Positions 1 to 8,469 of a stretch of DNA of 49,649 nucleotides are shown one piece after another. The position numbers and the translations under genes are program-made. Numbering within the stretch: position 1 is the stretch's first letter; each line of letters starts with the position of its first letter. Under the pieces are notes generated by a model that saw only the letters and a list, made by a program, of their open reading frames with translations, had not been told where the DNA came from and did no database searches. The stretch comes from Anaerolineae bacterium (GTDB taxonomy: Bacteria; Chloroflexota; Anaerolineae; B4-G1), in assembly GCA_016931785.1 (NCBI GenBank), contig JAFGED010000202.1, forward strand, positions 1-49,649, given 5' to 3'.

Positions 1-800
1 CGTTCGAGCTGTACCTCAAGCGGCTCCTGGTGGGAATGTACGACCGGGTTTACGAGATTGGCCACGACTTTCGGAACGAAGGCATCTCACAGAAACACAA
101 CCCAGAGTTCACCCAACTGGAATTCTACGCCGCTTACTGGGACTATAACGACGTCATGGCCTTCTGCGAACAGATGGTCGCTTACGTCGCCGAGCAAGTG
201 CTGGGCACTACTGTGATCCAATACCAAGGCCACGAGATCGACCTCAACCCGCCCTGGCGGCGGGTCACACTGCGCGAGGCCGCTATCGAGGTCACGGGCA
301 TTGACTATCTCGACCACCCCACCGCCGATGAGTTGGCTTCTGCGCTCAAGGCCAAGGGCCTCGAAGCAAAACCTGGCGCAACTTGGGGGCGCTTGATCGA
401 CAAGGTGCTCTTGGATGCAATGGACCCGACACTTATCCAACCGACATTTTTGATGGATTACCCCCGCGACATCTCCCCATTTGCCAAGGTCAAACCCGAC
501 GATCCGACTCACGTCGAACGCTTTGAGTTTTTTATCGCGGGAATGGAGATGGGAAACGCCTTCAGCGAGCTAAACGATCCTTTCGACCAGGAACAGCGCT
601 TCCTCGAAGCAGGCCGGCTCTACGTAGCAGAAGACGAGGAGGCACACCCAATGGATGAAGATTACCTGCGGGCGATGAAGTACGGTATGCCGCCTAATGG
701 GGGTTTTGGCATGGGAGTGGACCGACTGACCATGCTCCTCACGGACAAAGCGACGATCCGCGAGGTCATCCTCTTCCCGCATCTTCGGGCCAAGGAGTGA
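1..800 (+). CDS. lysS: Lysine--tRNA ligase, class II, C-terminal part (5' end outside window)
   Basis: Frame open from the window edge; class II motifs 'YEIGHDFRNEGISQKHNPEFTQLEFY' and C-terminal 'GGFGMGVDRLTMLLTDKATIREVILFPHLR'. Confidence 0.95.
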   Translation, partial: FELYLKRLLVGMYDRVYEIGHDFRNEGISQKHNPEFTQLEFYAAYWDYNDVMAFCEQMVAYVAEQVLGTTVIQYQGHEIDLNPPWRRVTLREAAIEVTGIDYLDHPTADELASALKAKGLEAKPGATWGRLIDKVLLDAMDPTLIQPTFLMDYPRDISPFAKVKPDDPTHVERFEFFIAGMEMGNAFSELNDPFDQEQRFLEAGRLYVAEDEEAHPMDEDYLRAMKYGMPPNGGFGMGVDRLTMLLTDKATIREVILFPHLRAKE

Positions 801-939
801 TCCAATCCCTCGTATCCCCACAAACCCGAGGGCAAAAATCAGCGCTTGCCCTACAGATGATACGGCCAATCCGTGGCGTAAAAGGTTTGAATTCGGTTTG
901 AGCAAGATGCGGCTATCCCCTCTTGGTACTGCCATACTA

Positions 940-968
940 TTGACTGCCTATGTAAAGTAGTGTAAAAT
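940..968 (+). promoter_or_regulatory. Putative sigma70-type promoter (TTGACT-17 bp-TAAAAT)
   Basis: TTGACT at 940-945 and TAAAAT at 963-968, 17-bp spacer, ~60 bp upstream of the ATG at 1029. Confidence 0.6.
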
Positions 969-1028
969 GAAATAGGCTGGTAAAAAACGAAAGGCAGGTA
1001 ACAAAACCAGCACGAAAAAGGAAAGGGG

Positions 1029-2036
1029 ATGGAAAAAAGGGGGGCGGGAGTCGCGCGATCTCTCCCAATAATAGCCATAGTAGTTATCCTCCTTGTAGGA
1101 AACGTAGCTGCCACCCATCCACAAGAAACCCCTAGCGGGAAATGCGAATACTTCACTGAGACCGGTCACTACGTATGCAACGAGTTCCTTGATTTTTTCA
1201 AGACACGAGGCGAACGAGGGACCTTTGGCTATCCTCTCACGGAGGCATTCGACGACCCCGCACGCGGGCTACGGGTGCAGTACTTCCAGCGTTCCCGCAT
1301 GGAATGGCACCCATACAACCCCGACCCTTACAAGGTCCAGCTTGGATTGCTAATCGACGAGTTGGGCCACATCGATCCCCCGGTCGGCGAAGCAGAGCGC
1401 CCAGCCTTTAACAGCTCTGTCCACCATTATTTCCCAGAAACCGGCCACGTCGTATCCTATGCGTTCCTCAAGCACTTTCGTGAGCACGGCGGGCTAGATA
1501 TATTTGGTTATCCCCGCACCGAGTTTATGTATGAGGATGGATATATCGTCCAATATTTCCAACGGGCGAGGATGGAATGGCATCCCGAGGCGGCATCCGG
1601 GCCGGAAATGCGCCTGACCGATATGGGGGAAATTTACCTCGAGGAATTTGGCCTCCCTGGTGATTACGATCAACCTCTACCACCTCCCGCCGCACCGGGA
1701 GCCACTCCCGGTCCGCCAACAGGGCCGCATACCAAGCTAGACGTAAGTGCGTCAGTACGCTACGCCATTATGGGGCGTCAGGGCACCCAGACTGTTTTTA
1801 TCTACGTGAACGATCAGCGGCACGAGCCAGTCCAGGATGTCAACGCCCAAATCGTCATACACTACCAGTCAGGAGATCAAACACACACCTGCGACCCTAC
1901 CAACACCAGTGGTTTTACCAAGTGCAGCTTTGATATCCAACTGTCACCCCCGGGAGAAAAAGTGGTGATCGATGTGATGGCAGTCTATGGTGACCTGAGG
2001 GCTACGACCCAGACCTTTTTCTTGCCATGGTGGTAG
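1029..2036 (+). CDS. Secreted/anchored protein with two 'YF.ETGH..C..FL.FF...G...FGYP.TE...VQYFQR.RMEWHP' repeats (LGFP-like)
   Basis: N-terminal hydrophobic segment; two internal repeats visible in the translation; purine-rich RBS 'ggaaagggg' upstream; terminator downstream. Confidence 0.75.
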   Translation: MEKRGAGVARSLPIIAIVVILLVGNVAATHPQETPSGKCEYFTETGHYVCNEFLDFFKTRGERGTFGYPLTEAFDDPARGLRVQYFQRSRMEWHPYNPDPYKVQLGLLIDELGHIDPPVGEAERPAFNSSVHHYFPETGHVVSYAFLKHFREHGGLDIFGYPRTEFMYEDGYIVQYFQRARMEWHPEAASGPEMRLTDMGEIYLEEFGLPGDYDQPLPPPAAPGATPGPPTGPHTKLDVSASVRYAIMGRQGTQTVFIYVNDQRHEPVQDVNAQIVIHYQSGDQTHTCDPTNTSGFTKCSFDIQLSPPGEKVVIDVMAVYGDLRATTQTFFLPWW

Positions 2037-2069
2037 CTCTTATCAACATGGTGGTAGCCCACCCACGAG

Positions 2070-2102
2070 AAAAAAAAGCCCGCCGCGTGCGGGCTTTTTT
2101 TT
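2070..2102. terminator. Rho-independent (bidirectional) terminator
   Basis: aaaaaaaagcccgc-cgcgt-gcgggctttttttt hairpin 34 bp after the stop at 2036. Confidence 0.9.
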
Positions 2103-2119
2103 CGAAAGCATCATATCGC

Positions 2120-2270
2120 GTAACTACTCAGGCTACTCGCCCGAGCAGTCTCTCTCGCTCGAAAAAGGGAGGGGGCGGGGGTTGGGAGAGCGGCGAAGCC
2201 GCTCTCCCAACCCCCGCCCCCTCCCTTTTCACACGCGAAAGGCAACTGCGAAGCAAGGCTGAGTAGTTAC
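2120..2270. mobile_element. MITE-like element: 12-bp perfect TIRs, 8-bp flanking direct repeat, 32-bp perfect internal hairpin
   Basis: GTAACTACTCAG (2120-2131) / CTGAGTAGTTAC (2259-2270); CATATCGC at 2112-2119 and 2271-2278; hairpin arms 2163-2194 and 2198-2229 with a GAA loop. Confidence 0.85.
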
Positions 2271-2284
2271 CATATCGCTAAACT

Positions 2285-3139
2285 CTACGGAACCACATTG
2301 ACCGCGACCAGCGTGACATAGTCCACCCCAGCGCTGGTCGTTACGCGCTCACCAACCGCTTCCGGGTTGTACAGGCCGACAATGATCGTCGCCGGGCCGG
2401 TGTAGCCACGATACTCCTCGACAAACCCCATCGAATGCACGTCCACAACGGTCTCCCCAGAAGACCACTCCATCATAGGGCGATCCCCTCCACCAGGAAG
2501 CCCATCGTGCTGCGCGATGATGTTGCCGTCACTTGACCGAAGGTGGGTGAAAACGACATAGTTCACCGGGCTGCGCCCCTCCAAGGCCCGCCAGGTAAGG
2601 GTGAGCTGTATGGGCTGTGCAGTGGTGACCTCGACTGCCGACAGGCTATAGCTGACCAACTCCACAAAAGCGGGATTGCCGAATCGGACTCGCACGTCAC
2701 CCGACAAGGCCCCTACAGGCACCGAGGTCGCCGGAACAGCGGTCGACCGAGGCTGCGGCGTAGGAACCGAAACGGCAGAGGTCGGCGCAACAGTCGGCAC
2801 TGCAAAGGTCGGCGTAGGACTGGGAGTGAGATCAACGGTAGGAGTGACAGAGGCCAATGGGATTGGCGTAGGAGTGCCGATGGACATCTCGTCATAAAGG
2901 TCGGGCAGGATGAAATTCGCACTGATAAAGATAGCCGCGCCGATAAAGACGAGAATCAGAACCATCGCCCAAGCCCGAACCACACGCGATGTCGCGGTCT
3001 CACGCTCGAGCGTGAACAGAGCTAGACCCCGGTCCCGATGTGCAATCAACGCTCGTACCGTATAAAAAATGGCCCCAAAAATGCATCCAATGTAAAAGAT
3101 CCAGGCGTAATCTACCAACCAACGTAGAAGAATCGTCAT
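2285..3139 (-). CDS. Membrane-anchored protein with two N-terminal TM segments, P/T-rich linker and C-terminal extracytoplasmic beta-type domain
   Basis: 284 aa ORF; hydrophobic N-terminus, 'PTPIPLASVTPTVDLTPSPTPTF' linker; overlaps the upstream PNP gene by 4 bp. Confidence 0.75.
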   Translation of the reverse strand: MTILLRWLVDYAWIFYIGCIFGAIFYTVRALIAHRDRGLALFTLERETATSRVVRAWAMVLILVFIGAAIFISANFILPDLYDEMSIGTPTPIPLASVTPTVDLTPSPTPTFAVPTVAPTSAVSVPTPQPRSTAVPATSVPVGALSGDVRVRFGNPAFVELVSYSLSAVEVTTAQPIQLTLTWRALEGRSPVNYVVFTHLRSSDGNIIAQHDGLPGGGDRPMMEWSSGETVVDVHSMGFVEEYRGYTGPATIIVGLYNPEAVGERVTTSAGVDYVTLVAVNVVP

Positions 3140-3975
3140 AGCGCCCTCAACACCCCACGAATGATTGCTCCCAACCTTGGCACCAACACCCGGCCAGCTT
3201 CAAGCACCTCCTCGTGGGTTGTCTCCACCGCCGCACCCTCTACCGGTGCGATGTTGCTGATACCAGAGAGCCCCAGCACACGCGTACCGCCGTGGCGAGC
3301 AATCGCGACCTCGGGTACGGTCGACATGCCGACGGCGTCCGCACCAATCAAGCGCAGGAACCGCAGGTCGGCCCGCGTCTCGAAGCTGGGACCCGCCAGG
3401 CAAACATAAACCCCCTCGCGCAGAGGCACGTCCGCCTCAGCGGCTGCCCGCCCGGCAAGCTCCCGCAGGCGCAGGTCGTACGGTTCTGACATGTCCGGGA
3501 AACGCGGCCCGAAGGCGTCCAGGTTTGGACCACGCAGCGGGGTCAGCCCCCCCATTCCAATCAGGTTAATGTGATCGGTGATGAGCATCACGTCACCCGT
3601 GTTGAACCCTGGATTGAGACCCCCCGCCGCATTGGTGACGATCAGCGTCTCAATTCCCAAGACCTGCATCACACGAACGGGAAAGGTGACCTCAGCCATC
3701 GAATAGCCCTCATAGTAATGAGCGCGTCCCTGCATCACGGCCACCGCCTGCCCCTCCAATCGCCCGACGACCAAACGGCCTGCGTGTCCTTCTACAGTCG
3801 TGGTGAAAAAGTGAGGAATGTCTTCATAAGGAATGGCCACGCCATCCAAGACGGCATCCGCCAACGCGCTGAGACCAGAGCCAAGAATGAGGCCCACCCC
3901 AGGCTGTAGGGCAGTCCGCTCCCGCACCACGGCAGCAGCGGCTTCAAAATGCGACATCATGAAGGATTCAGGCAT
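3136..3975 (-). CDS. punA: Purine nucleoside phosphorylase (PNP/MTAP family)
   Basis: 'LILGSGLSALAD', 'VMQGRAHYYEGY', 'VTNAAGGLNPGFNTGDVMLITDHIN', 'VGMSTVPEVAIARHGG'. Confidence 0.93.
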   Translation of the reverse strand: MPESFMMSHFEAAAAVVRERTALQPGVGLILGSGLSALADAVLDGVAIPYEDIPHFFTTTVEGHAGRLVVGRLEGQAVAVMQGRAHYYEGYSMAEVTFPVRVMQVLGIETLIVTNAAGGLNPGFNTGDVMLITDHINLIGMGGLTPLRGPNLDAFGPRFPDMSEPYDLRLRELAGRAAAEADVPLREGVYVCLAGPSFETRADLRFLRLIGADAVGMSTVPEVAIARHGGTRVLGLSGISNIAPVEGAAVETTHEEVLEAGRVLVPRLGAIIRGVLRAL

Positions 3976-3985
3976 CCGGGAATCT

Positions 3986-4630
3986 CTAGATCCTATCCAG
4001 CAGCTTGCGTCTCTTCTCCTGGAACTCGGCGTCCGTCAGCAGACCCTTCTTGCGCAACTCATCCAACTCCGCGATCAACTCCGGGATATCCGCTGCACTC
4101 GGCGCTCCGCTCTCCGCCTGCCACTTGGAGTCTTTGGACGCTCCTAGCTGATCAAGCCCGGTTTTCTGATCAAGCAAATCTTTCTTGAATTCGATCGGGT
4201 CGGCAAGGCGATAAAAGACATCGGCGCCGCTATCCGAGCCGGCGATGACCTTGACGTCGCCATACTTGAGGAGGCGTCCCATCGCGGTCTGCTCCGTCAC
4301 GATGTCGTTGATCTTTTCCAGCAGGGTGTCAGACACCCGCTTTTGGACCATCCCGCTGACCTGGATAATGCGACGATCGGTAATGACGTAGCGCTTGTTC
4401 CACCAAATCCACAAGCGGTATAGAAAATGACCAACGGGCACGAGCAGCAATAAGAGGCCCAATAACGGCACAGCCCATCCAGAAAATACGGCTCCCACTA
4501 TCGAAAGGGCAAGAATGATAAAGCTGACCACCCCGTCAACCAGAATCGTGGGCAGCAACACGATCCAGTGGTCACGAGAAGTCCTCACCACACGCTCGTT
4601 CTTCGCCAACAATTTCTCCACGTAACTCAT
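3986..4630 (-). CDS. PH-domain membrane protein with C-terminal SHOCT motif
   Basis: Two TM segments, 'KRYVITDRRIIQVSG', C-terminal 'LIAELDELRKKGLLTDAEFQEKRRKLL'; ATG at 4630 preferred because of upstream 'gaaagggg'. Confidence 0.8.
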   Translation of the reverse strand: MSYVEKLLAKNERVVRTSRDHWIVLLPTILVDGVVSFIILALSIVGAVFSGWAVPLLGLLLLLVPVGHFLYRLWIWWNKRYVITDRRIIQVSGMVQKRVSDTLLEKINDIVTEQTAMGRLLKYGDVKVIAGSDSGADVFYRLADPIEFKKDLLDQKTGLDQLGASKDSKWQAESGAPSAADIPELIAELDELRKKGLLTDAEFQEKRRKLLDRI

Positions 4631-4653
4631 GATGCCCCTTTCAGCGCCCCAAC

Positions 4654-5544
4654 TCAAGCGCGTGGATGAGCCTTATCGTAGGCCTCTCGCTTGCGGCGGG
4701 TAGAGACCTTGGTGTAGATTTGTGTACTGGAAATATTGGTGTGACCCAGCAGTTGCTGAAGCTCGCGCAGTCCTGCGCCGCCATCCAGCATGTGAGTAGC
4801 AAAGGAGTGGCGCAGGGTATGAGGAGTGACATCTTGCTCGATACCAACGGCCGTGGCGTATTCTTTGACGATCAGCCAGAGGCCCTGCCTGGTCAAGGGA
4901 TATCCACGGCGATTGACAAACAAAGCCGTCTCCCTCCGCCCGTGCAACAACCTGGGCCTACCGCTCTCCAAGTAAGTTTCAAGTGCTCCACGAGCGCGTT
5001 CATGGATCGGCAGGATGCGCTCCCTGTTTCCCTTGCCCAGGCAACGCACCGTTTCATCCTTCAGATCGACTGCGCCTACGTCGAGCTGGATAACCTCGCT
5101 GGCCCGCATACCGGTTGCATACATTAACTCAAGCAGCGCCCGGTCTCGTAGCCCTTTGGGGGTATTGGACCGAGCCGGCTCCGCCAGCAACCGGGCCACT
5201 TCCTCCAGACTCAAGGGATGTGGAAGATGTCTGTCAACCGACGGAGAGTCCACCAAGACGGTGGGATCATCCCCCAGCACGCCGTCGGCGACCAGGAAGT
5301 GAAAAAAAGACTTGACAGCCGCGACCTTGCGTCCCACCGTCGAAGGGGCATACCCGCGCTGCTTAAGATACAGGACGTGGCTCCGAATGCGCTCTCGACC
5401 CACGTCCTGCCAAGAAAAGACCCCCTCACCTGCCAGGTAGGACAGGAACTGGGTTAGGTCGTTGCGATAAGCAGAAACAGTATGGCTAGAATAGCCCTTT
5501 TCTACCACCACAAAACGGAGAAATTCCTCAATTTGCGCTTGCAT
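4654..5544 (-). CDS. xerD: Site-specific tyrosine recombinase XerD
   Basis: 'ELMYATGMRASEVIQLDV', 'TPHTLRHSFATHMLDGGAGLRELQQLLGHTNISSTQIYTKV' with the R..HxxR..Y catalytic set. Confidence 0.92.
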   Translation of the reverse strand: MQAQIEEFLRFVVVEKGYSSHTVSAYRNDLTQFLSYLAGEGVFSWQDVGRERIRSHVLYLKQRGYAPSTVGRKVAAVKSFFHFLVADGVLGDDPTVLVDSPSVDRHLPHPLSLEEVARLLAEPARSNTPKGLRDRALLELMYATGMRASEVIQLDVGAVDLKDETVRCLGKGNRERILPIHERARGALETYLESGRPRLLHGRRETALFVNRRGYPLTRQGLWLIVKEYATAVGIEQDVTPHTLRHSFATHMLDGGAGLRELQQLLGHTNISSTQIYTKVSTRRKREAYDKAHPRA

Positions 5545-5622
5545 TCTATCCTCTCAAAAAACCCTCTGTCCCGTTCATTATAGCATACTTTGCATAAACT
5601 CAAAAACGCAGGGGCCAAAAAA

Positions 5623-5719
5623 CGGGTGCATTTGCCCCCTGGGGCAGCGGACGCTCGGTTTCCAGTGAAATAGGCATAACACACGCTTTAGCGTTCATCA
5701 GACAGGAGCAAATGCCCCC
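5623..5719. repeat. ~97-bp intergenic repeat with imperfect inverted ends (family 2, copy A)
   Basis: 'cgggtgcatttgcccc...aggagcaaatgcccccc'; first ~75 bp match the copy at 9266; trailing similarity 'gccccaaggaacaagcacaccc' continues to ~5810. Confidence 0.65.
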
Positions 5720-5842
5720 CGGCAGCTTGGGCTTGCGCCCCAACTACACCTTGGTAACACCATTTCCTCACAAGCAGCGTATACGCCCCAAGGAACAAGC
5801 ACACCCTAAAAAACAGCGCGCGGGACGTCCGCCAGCGAAACG

Positions 5843-5873
5843 AAAAAAGAGTGAGCCTTTCGACCCACTCTTT
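5843..5873 (-). terminator. Putative terminator of the beta-propeller gene
   Basis: On the minus strand aaagagtg...cactctttttt, ~30 nt after the stop at 5902. Confidence 0.55.
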
Positions 5874-5901
5874 CCATCGCTGTTCGAGCTGGATTCAACC
5901 C

Positions 5902-6849
5902 CTACAACCGCAACACGTCCCCTCCAACAAGTCCGACCAGCAGTGGCGCGCCCGGCGCGAGGCCTTGCGGGGCAACCACAGTGGATACTCCCTGTGCCAG
6001 ATCTAGGTCCGCTTTCCAATCAGCCCAAGTTTGGCCCCCGTCGCGGGAAATAAGCAAGGTTGTGCCAAGCACCGCCAGGACGTCCGGAGTATCAGGAAAC
6101 TCGGGCGAGAGCACAATAGCATTCACAACATCCTTGATAACATCTTCCCCCAAACGTGACCAGGTTTTCCCCCGATCCTCAGAACGAAAAAGGCCAAACG
6201 CTTCTGTACCGGCAAACAAGACGCCGTCGTTGGCATAATCCGGCGACAGGGCGAGACTGATCACTGGCGCATAGTCGATGGGGAAACTCACCTCTCGCCA
6301 AGCGCGACCGCCGTTCGTGCTGCGGAAAACGCCTGTCTCCGTGCCTAGGAAAAGCGTCTCGTCGTTGGCAAAAGCAGGAGAAATAGCCATAGACAAGACG
6401 TTCAAATCTAGCAGCCCAAAGTTCCACCGCCGGAAACGTTTACCCCGATCGGATGAGAGAAAGACGCCGTCTTCCATCGTCCCCACGAATAGCGTGCCGT
6501 CTTGGACAAAATTCGGCGACACGGCGATGGCCGAGACAGCAGGGGGTGGCGACGCCAAAGAAGCCACTTGCCAATTCTCGCCGCTGTCCAATGAATACAG
6601 CACGCCCCCTAACGCACCTGCAAACACGCTCCTATCCGACTCAAAATCAGGCGAGACGGCGACTGCCATCGCCGCCAGTGCCTCCTCCAACTCTAGCGAA
6701 TTGTACGCATAACTCCAGCTAGCAGCCCCCCCATCCTCGGAGCGATAAAGGCCGCTTTGCCGCGCGGCAAAGCAAATACCATCCTGTGCAAAGTTGGGCG
6801 AGATGGCCAGGCCATAAACGATATCCCCAACCTCTGTTTCTTTGCTCAT
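5902..6849 (-). CDS. BNR/Ycf48-like beta-propeller protein
   Basis: Repeated units 'SP.F..D..LF.GT..GV.RS.DGG..W'; no clear signal peptide. Confidence 0.8.
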   Translation of the reverse strand: MSKETEVGDIVYGLAISPNFAQDGICFAARQSGLYRSEDGGAASWSYAYNSLELEEALAAMAVAVSPDFESDRSVFAGALGGVLYSLDSGENWQVASLASPPPAVSAIAVSPNFVQDGTLFVGTMEDGVFLSSDRGKRFRRWNFGLLDLNVLSMAISPAFANDETLFLGTETGVFRSTNGGRAWREVSFPIDYAPVISLALSPDYANDGVLFAGTEAFGLFRSEDRGKTWSRLGEDVIKDVVNAIVLSPEFPDTPDVLAVLGTTLLISRDGGQTWADWKADLDLAQGVSTVVAPQGLAPGAPLLVGLVGGDVLRL

Positions 6850-6920
6850 CTTTGCCTCCTAATCGTTCTCAAGGGGCAAATTATACAACGATCTCCAAAT
6901 TACGCCAAGCCACAATGGTT

Positions 6921-7016
6921 TGAATCCCCCGCTTGGCGACAATCCCTTGGATCGCGCCTCACCCCCGCCGCAATTGCCAACCGCTTCGCGTTTGGACGCT
7001 CTCCGGCTTTTCCCCA
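6921..7016 (-). repeat. Composite palindromic element (family 1), partial intergenic copy
   Basis: Minus strand begins ATGGGGAAAAGCCGGAGAGCGTCCAAACGCGAAGCGGTTGGCAAT..., matching one half of the copy at 26702-26931. Confidence 0.7.
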
Positions 7017-7022
7017 TAAAAA

Positions 7023-7053
7023 GAACAAGACCCCGCGATGCGGGGTCTTGTTC
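7023..7053 (-). terminator. Rho-independent terminator of the pilin gene
   Basis: gaacaagaccccgc-gat-gcggggtcttgttc perfect 14-bp stem; followed by a T-rich run on the minus strand. Confidence 0.8.
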
Positions 7054-7095
7054 GGCAGTGCGGTCCATTCGTGCAATACCACCGTCACTCTAGGC

Positions 7096-7242
7096 CTAGA
7101 TGGAATTCACGATATTGCTGAAGATGTTGCCAATGGCCGGGCCTAGCAGCGCCAGAATCACGATAACCACAATAGCCACTAGAACAAGAATCAACGCGTA
7201 CTCGACCAGTCCCTGCCCTTCCTCACGTGGTAAAAACAGCAT
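7096..7242 (-). CDS. Flp/Fap-type (type IVb) pilin, 48 aa
   Basis: Not in the ORF track (too short). Translation MLFLPREEGQGLVEYALILVLVAIVVIVILALLGPAIGNIFSNIVNSI; strong SD GGGAGGTGATAGGG before the ATG. Confidence 0.9.
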   Translation of the reverse strand: MLFLPREEGQGLVEYALILVLVAIVVIVILALLGPAIGNIFSNIVNSI

Positions 7243-7304
7243 CCCTATCACCTCCCTTCAATAGAATGATGGACACTTAGACAATGCTTTATACCACTAA
7301 ACAA

Positions 7305-7333
7305 ATTATACTGGATTCACACATGTACGGCAA
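7305..7333 (-). promoter_or_regulatory. Putative sigma70-type promoter of the pilin gene (TTGCCG-17-TATAAT)
   Basis: Minus strand TTGCCG (7328-7333) and TATAAT (7305-7310), spacer 17. Confidence 0.65.
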
Positions 7334-7381
7334 TAGGACGTTGGTACTAATCCTTCTGGTACCAATCCTCATTTGGCTGCA

Positions 7382-8449
7382 CTATATGGGTAACTCGAGA
7401 CTGACCCTTGTACCACGGCCCACGCTGCTGTCGAAGTGGATCCGCCCTCCCAGCATCTCTACTCGCTCACGCGTCACCGCCAAGCCCAGCCGGTCCGCAT
7501 CGGGTGAGGTAAGCGCTTCGGTGAGCTCAAACCCGCTGCCATTGTCCTCGACCGACACCCGGGCCAGATCATCCCCCAGGTCGAGGCTGATCTGAATACT
7601 GCTGGCATGGGCATACTCAGCCGCATTGTTGAGCAGCTCCTGAATAAGCCGGAAGATGGCCACTTCCTTATGTGGTTCCAGTCGCCGTTCCTTACCCGTG
7701 ATAGTCAAATTGGTCACTATCTCGCTGTTTTCTGCAAAGCCGTCCACATAACGTCTCAGGGTAGGCACTACCCCAAGATCATCGAGCATCATCGGGCGTA
7801 GATTGAGGATGAATCCCTTCACTTTCTGGAAGGTACCCGCCACCGCATTCTTCAGATTGACCAGCTCGGTTCGTGCCCTATCGGCATCGGTATCGAAAAG
7901 ACGCTCGCAAATTTCTGCCTGAAGGATAAGGTTGGTCAAAGACTGTGCCGGGCCGTCATGCATCTGCCGGCTGAGCCGCTGCCTCTCACGCTCCTGTGCC
8001 TCAATGATGCGCACGGCAAGCGGCTGCAAGGGCCCGCCCGCACCCGCCGCCTCATCTCCATCCTCTCCAGCACCCCGAGATCCGTACTGTGCCTGATCGG
8101 CGACATCGAGCACGCTGTGTAGCCTGTCGAGATAGCGCGTTAGGCTGCGCTGGTTGCTCTGCAGTTTTTCCAACTGCCCGCGCATAGTAAAGAGCCGTTG
8201 CTGTGTATCCGAGACGGCCACGTACGCCTCACGAATATCCTCCCGCGGCACCGTGTCCAACGACGCTTCAACTTGCCGCAGCTTGTTGGTCACCTGCGTA
8301 TTGCGCTGCGAGAGTCGCTCCACCTCGGAAGTCGTCTGTTGAATGAGCAGGTCGACCTCCTTGAGCTCGCTCTGGGTCTGCTTGTAATCTTTGCCGATCT
8401 CGTCCAACAACTGCTCAAATGTTTTGCCGGTCTGCGCTGTAGTCACCAT
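7382..8449 (-). CDS. Sensor histidine kinase, DegS/NarX-like (HisKA_3 + HATPase_c) with N-terminal coiled coil
   Basis: 'RERQRLSRQMHDGPAQSLTNLILQAEICERL', 'FRLIQELLNNAAEYAHAS', 'VEDNGSGFEL'. Confidence 0.9.
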   Translation of the reverse strand: MVTTAQTGKTFEQLLDEIGKDYKQTQSELKEVDLLIQQTTSEVERLSQRNTQVTNKLRQVEASLDTVPREDIREAYVAVSDTQQRLFTMRGQLEKLQSNQRSLTRYLDRLHSVLDVADQAQYGSRGAGEDGDEAAGAGGPLQPLAVRIIEAQERERQRLSRQMHDGPAQSLTNLILQAEICERLFDTDADRARTELVNLKNAVAGTFQKVKGFILNLRPMMLDDLGVVPTLRRYVDGFAENSEIVTNLTITGKERRLEPHKEVAIFRLIQELLNNAAEYAHASSIQISLDLGDDLARVSVEDNGSGFELTEALTSPDADRLGLAVTRERVEMLGGRIHFDSSVGRGTRVSLELPI

Positions 8450-8469
8450 GTGTTCACTCCTGCGTTCGT

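Noticed and set aside
801-1000. Small ORFs on the minus strand after lysS
   Set aside because: No recognisable protein features; they overlap the promoter of the gene at 1029.
2027-2266. 79-aa ORF covering the terminator and MITE
   Set aside because: Runs through a terminator and a perfect hairpin; no coding character.
2720-2880. Repetitive stretch 'ggcgtaggagtg / gtcggcgtagg'
   Set aside because: Explained by a low-complexity Pro/Thr-rich linker of the 284-aa protein.
4654-5544. Tyrosine recombinase as a sign of a prophage or integrative element
   Set aside because: Sequence reads as housekeeping XerD; no att-like repeats, phage genes or tRNA nearby.
5712-6053. 113-aa + strand ORF upstream of/antisense to the beta-propeller gene
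   Set aside because: Lys/Pro/Arg-rich, overlaps repeat and terminator, no RBS; unlikely to be real.
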